Assembly (NCBI RefSeq): GCF_000830005.1
Contig: NZ_CP010407.1
Coordinates: forward strand, 6,274,001 to 6,338,000
Source: Streptomyces vietnamensis
GTDB taxonomy: Bacteria > Actinomycetota > Actinomycetes > Streptomycetales > Streptomycetaceae
Length of the DNA: 64,000 nucleotides
Direction of reading: 5' to 3'
In this document: piece after piece, positions 1 through 9,350 of the stretch
How positions within the stretch are numbered: position 1 is the stretch's first letter
How the letters are laid out: each line of letters begins with the position of its first letter
Translations under genes and position numbers: made by a program
Notes under the pieces: generated by a model
Database searches by the model: none
The model's input: the letters and a program-made list of their open reading frames with translations, nothing else
What the model was told of the DNA's origin: nothing

Positions 1-590
1 GCACCGCCCGCGTAGGCGAGGAGGCCCGGGATGGCGGCGACGAGCCGGTCGCGGACGCTGTCGTACTCGATGCCGACGGAGACCGCGCCGACGATCCGCC
101 CGTCGGCGTCCCGCAGCGGCGCCTTGCCGCGCGCCGAGCGCCCCAGGGTGCCGCTGTCGATCTCCATCACCTCGTGCCCGGCGAGGACGGCGCTCGGGTC
201 CGTGGAGACGACCCGGCCGATCTGGGCGGGGTCGGTGTGCGACCAGCGCACCCCGTGCGTGTTCATGACCACCACGTACTCGGCGCCCGTGGAGGTCCTG
301 ATCCGTTCGGCCTCCGCCTGCACCGGGCCCCGCGCGGACGGCCGGCTGCCGGTGAGGTCTGCGGCGAGCCGGGGCGAGGCGGTGGTCCCGGCGATGGCCA
401 GGGCCCGCCGCATGGCCTGGTCATCGAGCTGGGCGCTCAGCGGGGCGAGGAAGAGGCCGGTGGCGAGGACGGTCACACCGGTCGCGATGGCCAGCTGCAT
501 CAGCAGGACCTGGGAGAACACCCGCCGCGGCCACCCGAACCGGAGACGGCGCGCGCGGGGGCGCGGGGGGCTGGTCTGTGCGGGGCTCAT
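1..590 (-). CDS. sensor histidine kinase, CitA/DcuS-like (N-terminal part, cut by window edge)
   Basis: Only the first about 196 residues lie in the window; the kinase core is beyond base 1. An Arg-rich N terminus is followed by one membrane segment (about residues 25-48), then a periplasmic-type sensor region with the features GVRWSHTDP and GKAPLRDADGRIVGAVSVG, which are characteristic of the single-Cache/PAS domain of CitA/DcuS carboxylate sensors. The ATG at 588-590 is the first start in frame. The kinase identity is inferred from this N-terminal layout; the ligand cannot be read from the sequence. It is divergent from the CobW gene. Confidence 0.8.
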   Translation of the reverse strand, partial: MSPAQTSPPRPRARRLRFGWPRRVFSQVLLMQLAIATGVTVLATGLFLAPLSAQLDDQAMRRALAIAGTTASPRLAADLTGSRPSARGPVQAEAERIRTSTGAEYVVVMNTHGVRWSHTDPAQIGRVVSTDPSAVLAGHEVMEIDSGTLGRSARGKAPLRDADGRIVGAVSVGIEYDSVRDRLVAAIPGLLAYAGG

Positions 591-655
591 GCCCGAAAAG
601 GTAAACGGCGGCGAGCCGTGACCGGAAACGGTGACGGAACGGGCGCCTATTCTGG

Positions 656-724
656 GGGTTTCCCACGCCGGGTTTCCCACGCGGGTTTCCCATGCCGGGT
701 TTCCCACGCGGGGTTTCCCATGCC
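656..724. repeat. five tandem copies of a 13-14 bp unit, GGGTTTCCCAYGCC
   Basis: Units lie at 656-669, 670-682, 683-696, 697-710 and 711-724. Each contains GGGTTTCCC followed by AYGC. They fill the space between the divergent sensor kinase and the CobW-family gene, ending 31 bp before the chosen TTG start, so they occupy the likely promoter/leader of that gene. Confidence 0.9.
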
Positions 725-755
725 CGTAGGACCCGAGGAACCGGAGGCACGTCCC

Positions 756-1808
756 TTGACCACGCAGCAGATCCCCGTCGTCGTCCTGGCCGGGTTTCTC
801 GGAGCCGGGAAGACCACGCTCCTCAACCACCTGCTGCGCAGTGCCCGGGGCACCCGTATCGGAGTCATGGTCAACGACTTCGGCGACATCGGCATCGACG
901 CGATGACCGTCGCCGGCCAGGTCGGCTCCACCGTCTCCCTCGGCAACGGCTGCCTGTGCTGCGCCGTCGACGCCGGCGAGCTCGACGAGTACCTGGAGGT
1001 CCTGACCCGGCCCGAGTCCCGGCTCGACGTGATCGTGATCGAGGCGAGCGGGCTCGCGGAGCCGGAGGAGCTGGTCCGCATGGTGCTCGCCAGCGAGAAC
1101 GAGCGGGTCGTGTACGGAGGGCTCGTCCAGGTCGTCGACGCGGCCGAGTTCGCGGCCACCCGGCAGCGGCACCCCGGGACCGACCGGCACCTCTCCCTCG
1201 CCGACCTGGTCGTCGTCAACAAGGCCGACCGGGTGGCCGAGGACGAGCTGCGGAGCGTACGGGAGACGGTGGCCGGGCTCGCCGGACGCGCCGCCGTCGT
1301 CGAGGCCTCCCACGGGCGCGTCGACCCGGAGCTGCTCTTCGACCGGGTCGTACCGGAGGGCGAGATCGAGGGCCAGATGTCGATCGAGGACATCCTGTAC
1401 GGCTCCGAGGACGAGGGCCACGCCCATCCGCACGCGGCCTACGAGAGCCTCTCCCTGACCGCCTCGACGCCGCTGCACCCGCGCCGGCTGATGGCCTTCC
1501 TCGACTCGCGCCCCGAGGGCCTCTACCGGATCAAGGGCTTCGTCGACCTCGGCCCCGCCGACCCGGCCAACCGCTACACCGTGCACGCGGTCGGCCGCTT
1601 CCTGCGCTTCTACCCCGAGCCCTGGCCCGCCGGCGAGGAACGCCTCACCCAGCTCGTCCTGATCGGCTCCGGCATCGACGCGGCCGCACTGCGCAAGGAA
1701 CTCGCCTCCTGCGAGCTGAACGGCCCGCAGGACGCCCCCGACGAACACAGCATGTGGGGCGTCCTGCGGTACGTACAGCGGACGGAGGAAGAGCCTGACG
1801 AGTCCTAG
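756..1808 (+). CDS. CobW/COG0523-family GTPase (zinc metallochaperone type)
   Basis: A 350-residue P-loop GTPase. Walker A (GFLGAGKTT) lies near the N terminus, followed by the signature metal-binding CxCC motif in GNGCLCCAVDAGEL, an NKAD guanine-specificity motif, a short His patch (GHAHPHA) and a C-terminal CobW domain. Family members load or insert metals, often zinc, and many are controlled by Zur, but I see no Zur-like operator here. A TTG start at 756 is preferred because GGAGG at 743-747 sits 8 bp upstream; an ATG at 720 lies inside the repeat array and has no ribosome site. The stop codon shares the palindrome CTAG (1805-1808) with the stop of the convergent parC. Confidence 0.88.
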   Translation: MTTQQIPVVVLAGFLGAGKTTLLNHLLRSARGTRIGVMVNDFGDIGIDAMTVAGQVGSTVSLGNGCLCCAVDAGELDEYLEVLTRPESRLDVIVIEASGLAEPEELVRMVLASENERVVYGGLVQVVDAAEFAATRQRHPGTDRHLSLADLVVVNKADRVAEDELRSVRETVAGLAGRAAVVEASHGRVDPELLFDRVVPEGEIEGQMSIEDILYGSEDEGHAHPHAAYESLSLTASTPLHPRRLMAFLDSRPEGLYRIKGFVDLGPADPANRYTVHAVGRFLRFYPEPWPAGEERLTQLVLIGSGIDAAALRKELASCELNGPQDAPDEHSMWGVLRYVQRTEEEPDES

Positions 1809-4261
1809 CTCGCCGGGCCCGCCACCACGTCGACCGGCTTCGGGAGCGGGGTGCCCGAGCCGTCGCGGCGCGGGTCCGGGTCGGGCAGGTCCACCGGGGC
1901 GCCGGTCTTCTGGGCGGCGCGGGCCGGAGTGGCGCCCGCCCAGGCGAAGGTCAGGACGTCCTCGCCCTTCAGGAAGCGCTGGCAGCGGACGCCGCCGGTC
2001 GCGCGGCCCTTGCGCGGGTACTGGTCGAAGGGGGTCAGCTTCGCCGACGTACCCGCCGAGGAGTCCAGGGTGCCCGTGGAGCCCGCGACGGTGAAGACGA
2101 CGGCGTCCGCCGCCGGATCCACGGCCGTGAACGAGATCACCTCGGCGCCGGCGGCGAGCTTGATGCCCGCCATGCCGCCCGCCGGGCGGCCCTGGGGCCG
2201 CACCTGCGAGGCCTGGTAGCGCAGCAGCTGGGCGTCGGAGGTGATGAAGACCAGGTCCTCCTCGCCCGTCCGCAGCTCCGTCGCGCCGACGATCCGGTCA
2301 CCGTCCTTGAGGGTGATGACCTCCAGCTCGTCCTTGTTCGCCGGGTAGTCCGGCACCACGCGCTTCACCACGCCCTGCAGCGTGCCGAGGGCGAGGCCCG
2401 GGGACGACTCCTCGAGCGTGGTCAGGCAGACCACCGTCTCGTCCGCCTCCAGCGAGAGGAACTCCGACAGCGGCGCGCCGCCCGCCAGGTTCGGGGCGGT
2501 CGCGGTGTCCGGCAGCTGCGGCAGGTCGATCACCGCGAGCCGCAGCAGTCGGCCGGCCGAGGTCACGACGCCCACGTCACCGCGCTGGGTGGCCGCGACC
2601 GCCGAGACGATCACGTCGTGCTTGGTCCGCTTGCCGTCCTCCGCCGGCGGGAGGTGCTCGGTCACCGTACGGGCCAGCAGGCCCGTCGAGGAGAGCAGCA
2701 CCCGGCACGGGTCGTCCGCGACCTCCAGGGACACGGCCGCGACGGGCGCGCCCGCAGACTCCAGGAGGACCGTCCGCCGGTCCGTGGCGAACTTCTTGGC
2801 GACCGCGGCCAGCTCCGCCGAGACCAGCTTGCGCAGCTCCGCGTCGGACTCGAGGATCCCGGTCAGCTCGTCGATCTCGCCGTTGAGACGGTCGCGCTCG
2901 GTCTCCAGTTCAAGGCGGTCGAACTTGGTGAGGCGGCGCAGCGGGGTGTCCAGGATGTACTGCGTCTGGATCTCGCTCAGCGAGAAGCGCTCCATCAGGC
3001 GCTCCTTGGCCTGGGCGGAGTTCTCGCTCTCCCGGATGAGCCGGATGACCTCGTCGATGTCGAGCAGGGCGACGAGGAGGCCCTCGACCAGGTGGAGCCG
3101 GTCGCGCTTCTTGGTGCGGCGGAACTCGGAGCGGCGCCGGACCACCTCGAAGCGGTGGTCGAGGTAGACCTCCAGGAGCTCCTTGAGGCCGAGGGTGAGC
3201 GGCTGTCCGTCGACCAGCGCCACGTTGTTGATGCCGAAGGACTCCTCCATCGGCGTCAGCTTGTAGAGCTGCTCGAGGACCGCCTCGGGCACGAAGCCGT
3301 TCTTGATCTCGATGACCAGGCGAAGGCCGTGGCTGCGGTCGGTGAGGTCCTTGACGTCCGCGATGCCCTGGAGCTTCTTGGAGCCGACCAGGTCCTTGAT
3401 CTTGGAGACGACCTTCTCGGGGCCGACCGTGAAGGGCAGCTCGGTGACGACGATGCCCTTGCGGCGGGCCGTCACGGTCTCCACGGTCGCGGTGGCGCGG
3501 ATCTTGAAGGAGCCGCGGCCCGACTCGTACGCGTCCTTGATGCCGGAGAGGCCGACGATCCGGCCGCCGGTCGGCAGGTCGGGTCCGGGCACGAAGCGCA
3601 TCAGCGCCTCGAGGTCGGCGTTCGGGTAGCGGATCAGGTGGCGGGCGGCCGCGACGACCTCGCCGAGGTTGTGCGGGGGCATGTTGGTCGCCATGCCGAC
3701 CGCGATTCCGGACGCGCCGTTGACCAGCAGGTTCGGGTAGGCGGCGGGGAGCGCGACCGGCTCCTGCTCCTGGCCGTCGTAGTTCGGCGCGAAGTCGACC
3801 GTGTCCTCGTCGATGGACTCGGTCATGAGCAGCGCGGCCGGGGCCATCCGCGACTCGGTGTACCGCATGGCGGCCGGCGGGTCGTCGTTGCCCAGGGAGC
3901 CGAAGTTGCCGTGGCCGTCGACGAGCGGGAGGCGCATGGAGAAGGGCTGTGCCATGCGGACCATCGCGTCGTAGATCGACGCGTCGCCGTGCGGGTGGAG
4001 CTTGCCCATCACCTCGCCGACGACCCGGGCGCACTTGACGAAGCCGCGGTCGGGGCGGAGCCCCATCTCGCCCATCTGGTAGACGATGCGGCGCTGGACG
4101 GGCTTCATGCCGTCGCGGGCGTCGGGGAGGGCGCGCGAGTAGATCACCGAGTACGCGTACTCGAGGAAGGAGCCCTGCATCTCGTCGACCACGTCGATGT
4201 CGAGGATCCTCTCCTCGTACGCGTCGTCCGGCGGCGGTGTCTTCGTGCTGCGGCGGGCCAT
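1805..4261 (-). CDS. parC: DNA topoisomerase IV / gyrase-like subunit A
   Basis: An 818-residue type IIA topoisomerase A subunit, the DNA breakage-reunion partner of ParE. The winged-helix start is clear ([20 protein letters not shown]), and the catalytic tyrosine is Y134 in [10 protein letters not shown]. The C-terminal half has degenerate beta-propeller blades rather than a standard gyrase GyrA-box domain, which favours the topoisomerase IV-like paralogue of Streptomyces over true GyrA. The start at 4261 (MARRSTK) has GGAG 11 bp upstream; a longer reading to 4360 adds a non-conserved leader. It is convergent with the CobW gene with no room for a separate terminator, and divergent from the M16 operon. 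Confidence 0.92.
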   Translation of the reverse strand: MARRSTKTPPPDDAYEERILDIDVVDEMQGSFLEYAYSVIYSRALPDARDGMKPVQRRIVYQMGEMGLRPDRGFVKCARVVGEVMGKLHPHGDASIYDAMVRMAQPFSMRLPLVDGHGNFGSLGNDDPPAAMRYTESRMAPAALLMTESIDEDTVDFAPNYDGQEQEPVALPAAYPNLLVNGASGIAVGMATNMPPHNLGEVVAAARHLIRYPNADLEALMRFVPGPDLPTGGRIVGLSGIKDAYESGRGSFKIRATATVETVTARRKGIVVTELPFTVGPEKVVSKIKDLVGSKKLQGIADVKDLTDRSHGLRLVIEIKNGFVPEAVLEQLYKLTPMEESFGINNVALVDGQPLTLGLKELLEVYLDHRFEVVRRRSEFRRTKKRDRLHLVEGLLVALLDIDEVIRLIRESENSAQAKERLMERFSLSEIQTQYILDTPLRRLTKFDRLELETERDRLNGEIDELTGILESDAELRKLVSAELAAVAKKFATDRRTVLLESAGAPVAAVSLEVADDPCRVLLSSTGLLARTVTEHLPPAEDGKRTKHDVIVSAVAATQRGDVGVVTSAGRLLRLAVIDLPQLPDTATAPNLAGGAPLSEFLSLEADETVVCLTTLEESSPGLALGTLQGVVKRVVPDYPANKDELEVITLKDGDRIVGATELRTGEEDLVFITSDAQLLRYQASQVRPQGRPAGGMAGIKLAAGAEVISFTAVDPAADAVVFTVAGSTGTLDSSAGTSAKLTPFDQYPRKGRATGGVRCQRFLKGEDVLTFAWAGATPARAAQKTGAPVDLPDPDPRRDGSGTPLPKPVDVVAGPAS

Positions 4262-4442
4262 CGCGGCTGCGGCTCCTTCACCAACAAGGTTGATCTGACG
4301 CGGACCATTGTGGACCGTGCCACCGACAACGCCGACCGCGACCCGGAAGAGGGACATCACGAAGGGTCGGGAACTTCGCCAGGTGTCGGCGCGCTTGCAT
4401 ACAGTGGCAGGACTTTTTCACATCGCGATCGAAGGGACGTAC

Positions 4443-5795
4443 ATGCCCATGGGTCACACGGCCACGGCCGAGGCCGGCTCCGGCGGCCTGACAGCGACCG
4501 AGCACCGGTTGGCGAACGGCCTGCGCGTGGTGCTCTCGGAGGACCACCTGACCCCGGTCGCCGCGGTCTGCCTCTGGTACGACGTCGGCTCGCGTCACGA
4601 GGTCAAGGGTCGCACGGGTCTCGCCCACCTCTTCGAGCACCTGATGTTCCAGGGCTCGAAGCAGGTGCACGGGAACGGCCACTTCGAGCTGGTGCAGGGG
4701 GCCGGCGGCTCGCTCAACGGCACGACGAGCTTCGAGCGCACCAACTACTTCGAGACCATGCCCGCGCACCAGCTGGAGCTCGCGCTCTGGCTGGAGGCCG
4801 ACCGCATGGGCTCGCTGCTCGCCGCCCTGGACGACGAGTCCATGGAGAACCAGCGGGACGTCGTCAAGAACGAGCGCCGCCAGCGCTACGACAACGTGCC
4901 GTACGGCACGGCCTTCGAGAAGCTGACCGCCCTCGCCTACCCGGAGGGCCACCCGTACCACCACACGCCGATCGGCTCCATGGCCGACCTGGACGCGGCC
5001 ACCCTGGAGGACGCGCGGAACTTCTTCCGCACGTACTACGCCCCGAACAACGCCGTGCTGTCCGTCGTCGGCGACATCGACCCGGTGCAGACGCTCGCCT
5101 GGGTCGAGAAGTACTTCGGCTCCATCCCCGCCCACGACGGCAAGCCCGAGCCGCGCCCCGGCGACCTGCCCGAGGTCATCGGCGAGCAGCTGCGCGAGGT
5201 CGTCGAGGAGGAGGTCCCGGCGCGTGCGCTGATGGCCGCCTACCGGCTGCCGCACGACGGCACGCGCGCGGCGGACGCCGCCGACCTGGCCCTGACGGTC
5301 CTGGGCGGCGGGGAGTCCTCCCGCCTGCACAACCGCCTGGTCCGCCGCGACCGTACGGCCGTCGCCGCCGGCTTCGGCCTGCTGCGGCTCGCCGGCGCGC
5401 CCTCGCTGGGCTGGCTGGACGTCAAGACCTCCGGTGGCGTCGAGGTCCCGCAGATCGAGGCGGCCGTCGACGAGGAGCTCGCCCGGTTCGCCGCCGAGGG
5501 CCCCACGCCCGAGGAGATGGAGCGCGCGCAGGCCCAGCTGGAGCGCGAGTGGCTGGACCGGCTCGGCACGGTCGCGGGCCGCGCGGACGAACTGTGCCGG
5601 TTCGCCGTGCTGTTCGGCGACCCGCAGCTCGCCCTGACCGCCGTCGACCGCGTCCTGGACATCACCGCCGAGGAGGTGCGGGAGGTCGCCGCGGCCAAGC
5701 TGCGCCCCGACAACCGCGCGGTGCTCGTCTACGAGCCCCTGGCGACCGAGCAGAACGCCGACGGCGACGACCACGAAGAGGGAGCGGACCAGTGA
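4443..5795 (+). CDS. M16 family zinc metallopeptidase, catalytic subunit
   Basis: A 450-residue pitrilysin/MPP-beta-like peptidase. The inverted zinc motif HxxEH is intact at H62-L-F-E65-H66, in GLAHLFEHLMF, with the distal glutamate region about 75 residues later (NERRQRYDN). Two M16 domains are present (N-terminal metal domain, C-terminal half with the R/Y region around PAEEVPARALMAAYRLP). The ATG at 4443 follows GAAGGGA. The stop overlaps the GTG start of the next M16 gene (GTGA at 5792-5795), so the two are translationally coupled and probably form a heterodimer like mitochondrial processing peptidase. Confidence 0.92.
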   Translation: MPMGHTATAEAGSGGLTATEHRLANGLRVVLSEDHLTPVAAVCLWYDVGSRHEVKGRTGLAHLFEHLMFQGSKQVHGNGHFELVQGAGGSLNGTTSFERTNYFETMPAHQLELALWLEADRMGSLLAALDDESMENQRDVVKNERRQRYDNVPYGTAFEKLTALAYPEGHPYHHTPIGSMADLDAATLEDARNFFRTYYAPNNAVLSVVGDIDPVQTLAWVEKYFGSIPAHDGKPEPRPGDLPEVIGEQLREVVEEEVPARALMAAYRLPHDGTRAADAADLALTVLGGGESSRLHNRLVRRDRTAVAAGFGLLRLAGAPSLGWLDVKTSGGVEVPQIEAAVDEELARFAAEGPTPEEMERAQAQLEREWLDRLGTVAGRADELCRFAVLFGDPQLALTAVDRVLDITAEEVREVAAAKLRPDNRAVLVYEPLATEQNADGDDHEEGADQ

Positions 5796-7189
5796 CCGAC
5801 GCCGCCGCGTCTTTGACGAGCATGGACTTCCACCCGCAGCCCCGGCCGGGCACCGCGAAGCCGTGGGCCTTCCCGGCCCCGGACCGGGAAAAGCTGGACA
5901 ACGGTCTGACCGTGCTCACCAGCCACCGCCCCGGCCAGCAGGTCGTCGCCGTGGAGATCTTCCTGCCGGCCCCGCTGGACGCCGAGCCCGCCGGTCTCGA
6001 CGGCGTCGCCACCATCATGGCCCGCGCGCTCTCCGAGGGCACCGACCAGCACAGCGCCGAGGAGTTCGCGGCCGAGCTGGAGCGCTGCGGCGCCACGCTC
6101 GACGCGCACGCCGACCACCCGGGCGTACGGGTCTCCCTCGAGGTCCCGGTCTCCCGGCTGCCCAAGGCGCTCGGCCTGCTCTCCGAGGCCCTGATCGCCC
6201 CGGCGTTCGACGAGTCCGAGATCGAGCGCCTGGTGCGCAACCGTCTCGACGAGATCCCGCACGAGACGGCCAACCCGGCCCGCCGCGCCGCCAAGCAGCT
6301 CTCCAAGGAGCTGTTCCCGGCCGAGTCCCGGATGTCCCGGCCGCGCCAGGGCACCGAGGAGACCGTCGCCGCGATCGACGCCGCCGCCGTGCGCGCCTTC
6401 TTCGAGGCGTACGTCCGGCCCGGCACGGCCACAGCCGTGGTCGTCGGCGACCTGACCGGCGTCGACCTCGACAAGGTCCTCGCCGAGACGCTGGGCGCCT
6501 GGACCGGCGAGCCGGCCGAGCCGCTCCCGATGCCGCCGATCACCGCCGACGACACCGGACGGGTCGTCATCGTGGACCGTCCCGGCGCCGTGCAGACGCA
6601 GCTGCTCATCGGCCGGATCGGTCCCGACCGGCACGACCGCGTCTGGCCGGCCCAGGTCCTCGGCACGTACTGCCTCGGCGGCACCCTGACCTCGCGTCTG
6701 GACCGAGTCCTGCGCGAGGAGAAGGGCTACACGTACGGCGTGCGGGCCTTCGGCCAGGTGCTCCGCTCGGACGCCGAGGGGAACGGCGCCGCGATGCTCG
6801 CCATCAGCGGATCCGTCGACACCCCCAACACGGGCCCGGCCCTCGAGGACCTGTGGAAGGTGCTGCGCACCCTCGCCGCCGAGGGCCTCACGGACGCCGA
6901 GCGCGAGACGGCCGTGCAGAACCTGGTGGGCGTGGCGCCCCTCAAGTACGAGACGGCCGCCTCCGTCGCCGGGACGCTCGCCGACCAGGTGGAGCAGCAC
7001 CTCCCGGACGACTTCCAGGCCCAGTTGTACGCGCGCCTGGCCGAGACCGGCACGGTCGAGGCGACGGCCGCCGTGGTCAGCGCCTTCCCGGTGGACCGGC
7101 TCGTCACCGTCCTCGTCGGCGACGCGGCGCAGATCGCGGAGCCGGTGCGCGCGCTCGGCATCGGTGAAGTGACCGTCGTGACGGGCTGA
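5792..7189 (+). CDS. M16 family protein, non-catalytic partner subunit
   Basis: A 465-residue M16 homologue beginning at the coupled GTG (5792). At the position where the upstream paralogue has HxxEH it reads GVATIMARALSEG, so it cannot bind zinc in the usual way. The C-terminal region retains the substrate-pocket R/Y element around VLREEKGYTYGVRA, typical of MPP-alpha-like subunits that complete the active site of the partner. A long open frame reaching back to 2618 is antisense shadow of parC and is not the gene. A terminator follows at 7211-7253. Confidence 0.9.
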   Translation: MTDAAASLTSMDFHPQPRPGTAKPWAFPAPDREKLDNGLTVLTSHRPGQQVVAVEIFLPAPLDAEPAGLDGVATIMARALSEGTDQHSAEEFAAELERCGATLDAHADHPGVRVSLEVPVSRLPKALGLLSEALIAPAFDESEIERLVRNRLDEIPHETANPARRAAKQLSKELFPAESRMSRPRQGTEETVAAIDAAAVRAFFEAYVRPGTATAVVVGDLTGVDLDKVLAETLGAWTGEPAEPLPMPPITADDTGRVVIVDRPGAVQTQLLIGRIGPDRHDRVWPAQVLGTYCLGGTLTSRLDRVLREEKGYTYGVRAFGQVLRSDAEGNGAAMLAISGSVDTPNTGPALEDLWKVLRTLAAEGLTDAERETAVQNLVGVAPLKYETAASVAGTLADQVEQHLPDDFQAQLYARLAETGTVEATAAVVSAFPVDRLVTVLVGDAAQIAEPVRALGIGEVTVVTG

Positions 7190-7210
7190 TTCCGGCCCCG
7201 AGGCGACAAC

Positions 7211-7253
7211 AGGAGGGCCCCGACGGCCTAGTTCGTCGGGGTCCTCCTCTTTG
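7211..7253 (+). terminator. rho-independent terminator after the M16 pair
   Basis: The hairpin AGGAGGGCCCCGACG / CGTCGGGGTCCTCCT encloses an 8-base loop and is followed by CTTTG, giving the classical stem and short U-rich tail. It ends the M16 transcript before the riboswitch leader. Confidence 0.85.
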
Positions 7254-7384
7254 TCCGTATTGCGATCAAGGTGATCGTTTGCCCTGTGGCATGTCTTACA
7301 AAAGGCGTGTCTGGTTGGTGATTGAAAGACGATCCGCATAGCGTCGGTGCGGCTGTTCGCCAGTTGCACGTGCCGCAGCCGCGG

Positions 7385-7560
7385 CATCGGACAGTCATCG
7401 CCGAGTCCCCGTCAGGCGCGAGCCTGGGGAGCCGGGGACCCACACGCAGTCCCTGGGGTGAATCGGGCGCCTTCGTCTCGTGCGGAGGGGCTCGTAGGAG
7501 ACCTTCCTGCTCCGAACCCGTCAGCTAACCCGGTAGGCGAGAAGGAAGGAAAGGATCAGC
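7385..7560 (+). promoter_or_regulatory. cyclic di-AMP riboswitch (ydaO/yuaA type)
   Basis: The 5' leader of the M23 gene carries the conserved ydaO landmarks: GAGCCGGGGACCCA and GGGGTGAATCGG near 7430-7466, CGTAGGAGACCTTCC near 7492-7506, then CCGAACCCGTCAGCTAACC and GGTAGGCGAGAAGGAAGG up to 7550. In Streptomyces this class is known upstream of cell-wall hydrolase genes and acts as an OFF switch when c-di-AMP is high. An expression platform is not obvious in the few bases between the aptamer and the ribosome site, so occlusion or an alternative fold is inferred. Confidence 0.93.
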
Positions 7561-7566
7561 CTCTAC

Positions 7567-8340
7567 ATGGCGTTCACCCGTGCCACCGGGAAGCATCGTG
7601 CTCCGAGCCGGATGGCGCGCCGCGGCGTGGGCATCGCCGGCGTCGCGACGCTCGCCACCACCGGCGTCATCGGAACCCTCGCCTCCCCGGCGCTCGCCGC
7701 CGACACGGACAACCGCTCCGCCGAGGACACCGGCCTCACCCAGGTCATCGCCGAGGAATCCCTCGTCGACGGGATCAACGCCCAGGCCGCCGCCCAGGAG
7801 CAGGAGGCCGTCGAGGCCGTCGCCAAGGCGAAGGCCGCGGCCGAGGCGAAGCGCAAGGCCGAGGCCCGCGCCAAGGAGGTCCGGCTGGAGCGCGAGCGCG
7901 CCGCCCGCGAGGCCGAGCGCCGCCGCCTGGCCTCCTTCCAGCTCCCCGTCGCCGGCTCGTACGTCTCCACCGGCTACAAGACCGGCGGCTCGCTCTGGTC
8001 CTCCGGCAGCCACTCCGGCATCGACTTCCACGCCGCCTACGGCACCCGGGTCGTCTCCGTCGGCTCCGGCACCGTCGTCGAGGCCGGCTGGGGCGGCGCG
8101 TACGGCAACAACATCGTCATCCGGATGAACGACGGCACGTACACCCAGTACGGCCACCTCTCCTCCATCGGGGTCTACGTCGGCCAGACCGTCGAGCCGG
8201 GCCAGCAGATAGGCATCTCGGGCTCGACCGGCAACTCCACCGGCCCCCACCTCCACTTCGAGGCGCGCACCAGCCCCGAGTACGGCTCGGACATCGACCC
8301 GATCGCGTACCTCCGCGCCCGCGGCGTCAACGTCGTCTGA
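7567..8340 (+). CDS. secreted M23 family peptidoglycan endopeptidase
   Basis: A 257-residue exported protein. The basic N terminus and hydrophobic stretch end at SPALA-AD, a signal peptidase site around residue 45. Residues about 60-120 are an Ala/Glu/Lys/Arg-rich coiled coil. The LytM/M23 catalytic domain follows with zinc ligands H149 and D153 (HSGIDFH) and H228/H230 (HLHFEA). It should cut stem-peptide crosslinks outside the membrane. The c-di-AMP riboswitch directly upstream ties its synthesis to osmotic and cell-wall signalling. AAGGA at 7551-7555 is 11 bp before the ATG. A strong hairpin terminator follows. Confidence 0.95.
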   Translation: MAFTRATGKHRAPSRMARRGVGIAGVATLATTGVIGTLASPALAADTDNRSAEDTGLTQVIAEESLVDGINAQAAAQEQEAVEAVAKAKAAAEAKRKAEARAKEVRLERERAAREAERRRLASFQLPVAGSYVSTGYKTGGSLWSSGSHSGIDFHAAYGTRVVSVGSGTVVEAGWGGAYGNNIVIRMNDGTYTQYGHLSSIGVYVGQTVEPGQQIGISGSTGNSTGPHLHFEARTSPEYGSDIDPIAYLRARGVNVV

Positions 8341-8371
8341 CCTCGTTGGGTCCGGCCCCGGACCGCGTCGC

Positions 8372-8404
8372 AAAAGCCCCGGCTCGTACTGAGCCGGGGC
8401 TTTT
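8372..8404 (+). terminator. rho-independent terminator after the M23 gene
   Basis: AAAAGCCCCGGCTC / GAGCCGGGGCTTTT form a perfect 14-bp stem with a 5-base loop. The flanking A and T runs make it usable from either direction. Confidence 0.92.
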
Positions 8405-8534
8405 CGCTGACCAAAAGATATCCATGGATTCCGCCGGGGCATCGGAAATTCCGGCCTGCTGCAATAGAGTCGAAGATCGGGCGCAGAACAGGCGCCGATG
8501 AATTGACTCGCGCGGACCAAGGCGGAGGTCGGAC

Positions 8535-9218
8535 ATGCGCATTCCCGCGCACTCGGTATGCACGGCGATCCGGGACGACATCGTCTCCGGCGTGTACGAG
8601 CGGGGCAGCCGGCTGACCGAGGAACAACTCGCCCGCCGGTACGGGGTCTCCCGCGTCCCGGTCCGCGAGGCGCTGCGCACCCTGGAGTCCGAGGGCTTCG
8701 TGGTCACCCGGCGCCACGCGGGCGCCCATGTCGCCGAGCCGACCGAGCAGGAGGCGGCCGACCTGCTCGACATGCGGGCGCTGCTCGAACCGCTGGGGGC
8801 CGCGCGGGCCGCGCAGCGGCGCACCGAGGCGCACCTCAAGGTGCTGCGCGGCCTGGTCAGGCTGGGGCAGGAGCGGGCCAGGCGCGGTCAGGGCGAGGAC
8901 CTGAGCTCGCTCGGCGGCTGGTTCCACGAGACGCTCGCGCAGGCCTCGGGGAGCCCGGCCCTGACGGCGCTGCTCACCCAACTGCGGCACAAGATCGCCT
9001 GGACGTACGTGGTGGAGCAGCCCGCCCAGCCGGTGGAGGCCTGGGCCGAGCACGGCGCGATCGTGGACGCCGTGGCGCGCGGCGACGCCGAGCGGGCGAG
9101 GTCGCTGACCGCGCTGCACGCGGAACGCTCGCTGCCGCTGCACCGGCTCAAAAGGCCGGAGCGAGGCCGTGTGAGGGTTTCGCAACATGCCGTCAACACG
9201 ACGAGCGCCCGGAATTAA
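8535..9218 (+). CDS. GntR family transcriptional regulator (FadR/FCD subfamily)
   Basis: A 227-residue regulator. The N-terminal winged helix-turn-helix reads LTEEQLARRYGVSRVPVREALRTLE, textbook GntR, and is followed by an alpha-helical FCD effector-binding domain from about residue 75 with the metal/ligand-type histidine region around WFHETLAQASG and AEHGAIVDA. The ATG at 8535 has GGAGG 8 bp upstream. FCD members usually respond to small carboxylates or sugar acids, but no adjacent metabolic gene suggests the ligand. It converges on ptsH across a long palindrome. Confidence 0.92.
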   Translation: MRIPAHSVCTAIRDDIVSGVYERGSRLTEEQLARRYGVSRVPVREALRTLESEGFVVTRRHAGAHVAEPTEQEAADLLDMRALLEPLGAARAAQRRTEAHLKVLRGLVRLGQERARRGQGEDLSSLGGWFHETLAQASGSPALTALLTQLRHKIAWTYVVEQPAQPVEAWAEHGAIVDAVARGDAERARSLTALHAERSLPLHRLKRPERGRVRVSQHAVNTTSARN

Positions 9219-9290
9219 CGCGCCCACCGTATACAAAGAACAGGCATTCGGTCGCGGTTTTCGTGCTGCCCGGAAATGGGTCCGTTCATG

Positions 9291-9334
9291 CAAATGGCCG
9301 TGGCCGCCGGAATTCCGGCGGCCACGGCCATTTG
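9291..9334. terminator. bidirectional terminator: perfect 44-bp palindrome
   Basis: Positions 9291-9310 are exactly complementary to 9315-9334 around a central AATT, so the whole 44-bp stretch is a perfect palindrome. It lies between the convergent gntR-type gene and ptsH. The outer CAAAT/ATTTG supply weak A/T tails on each side. Confidence 0.88.
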
Positions 9335-9350
9335 AAGGAAGGGGCCGGGG

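Noticed and set aside
2618..5791. Frame continuous with the second M16 gene but beginning inside parC
   Set aside because: The part before 5792 has no protein features; the coupled GTG at 5792 is the real start.
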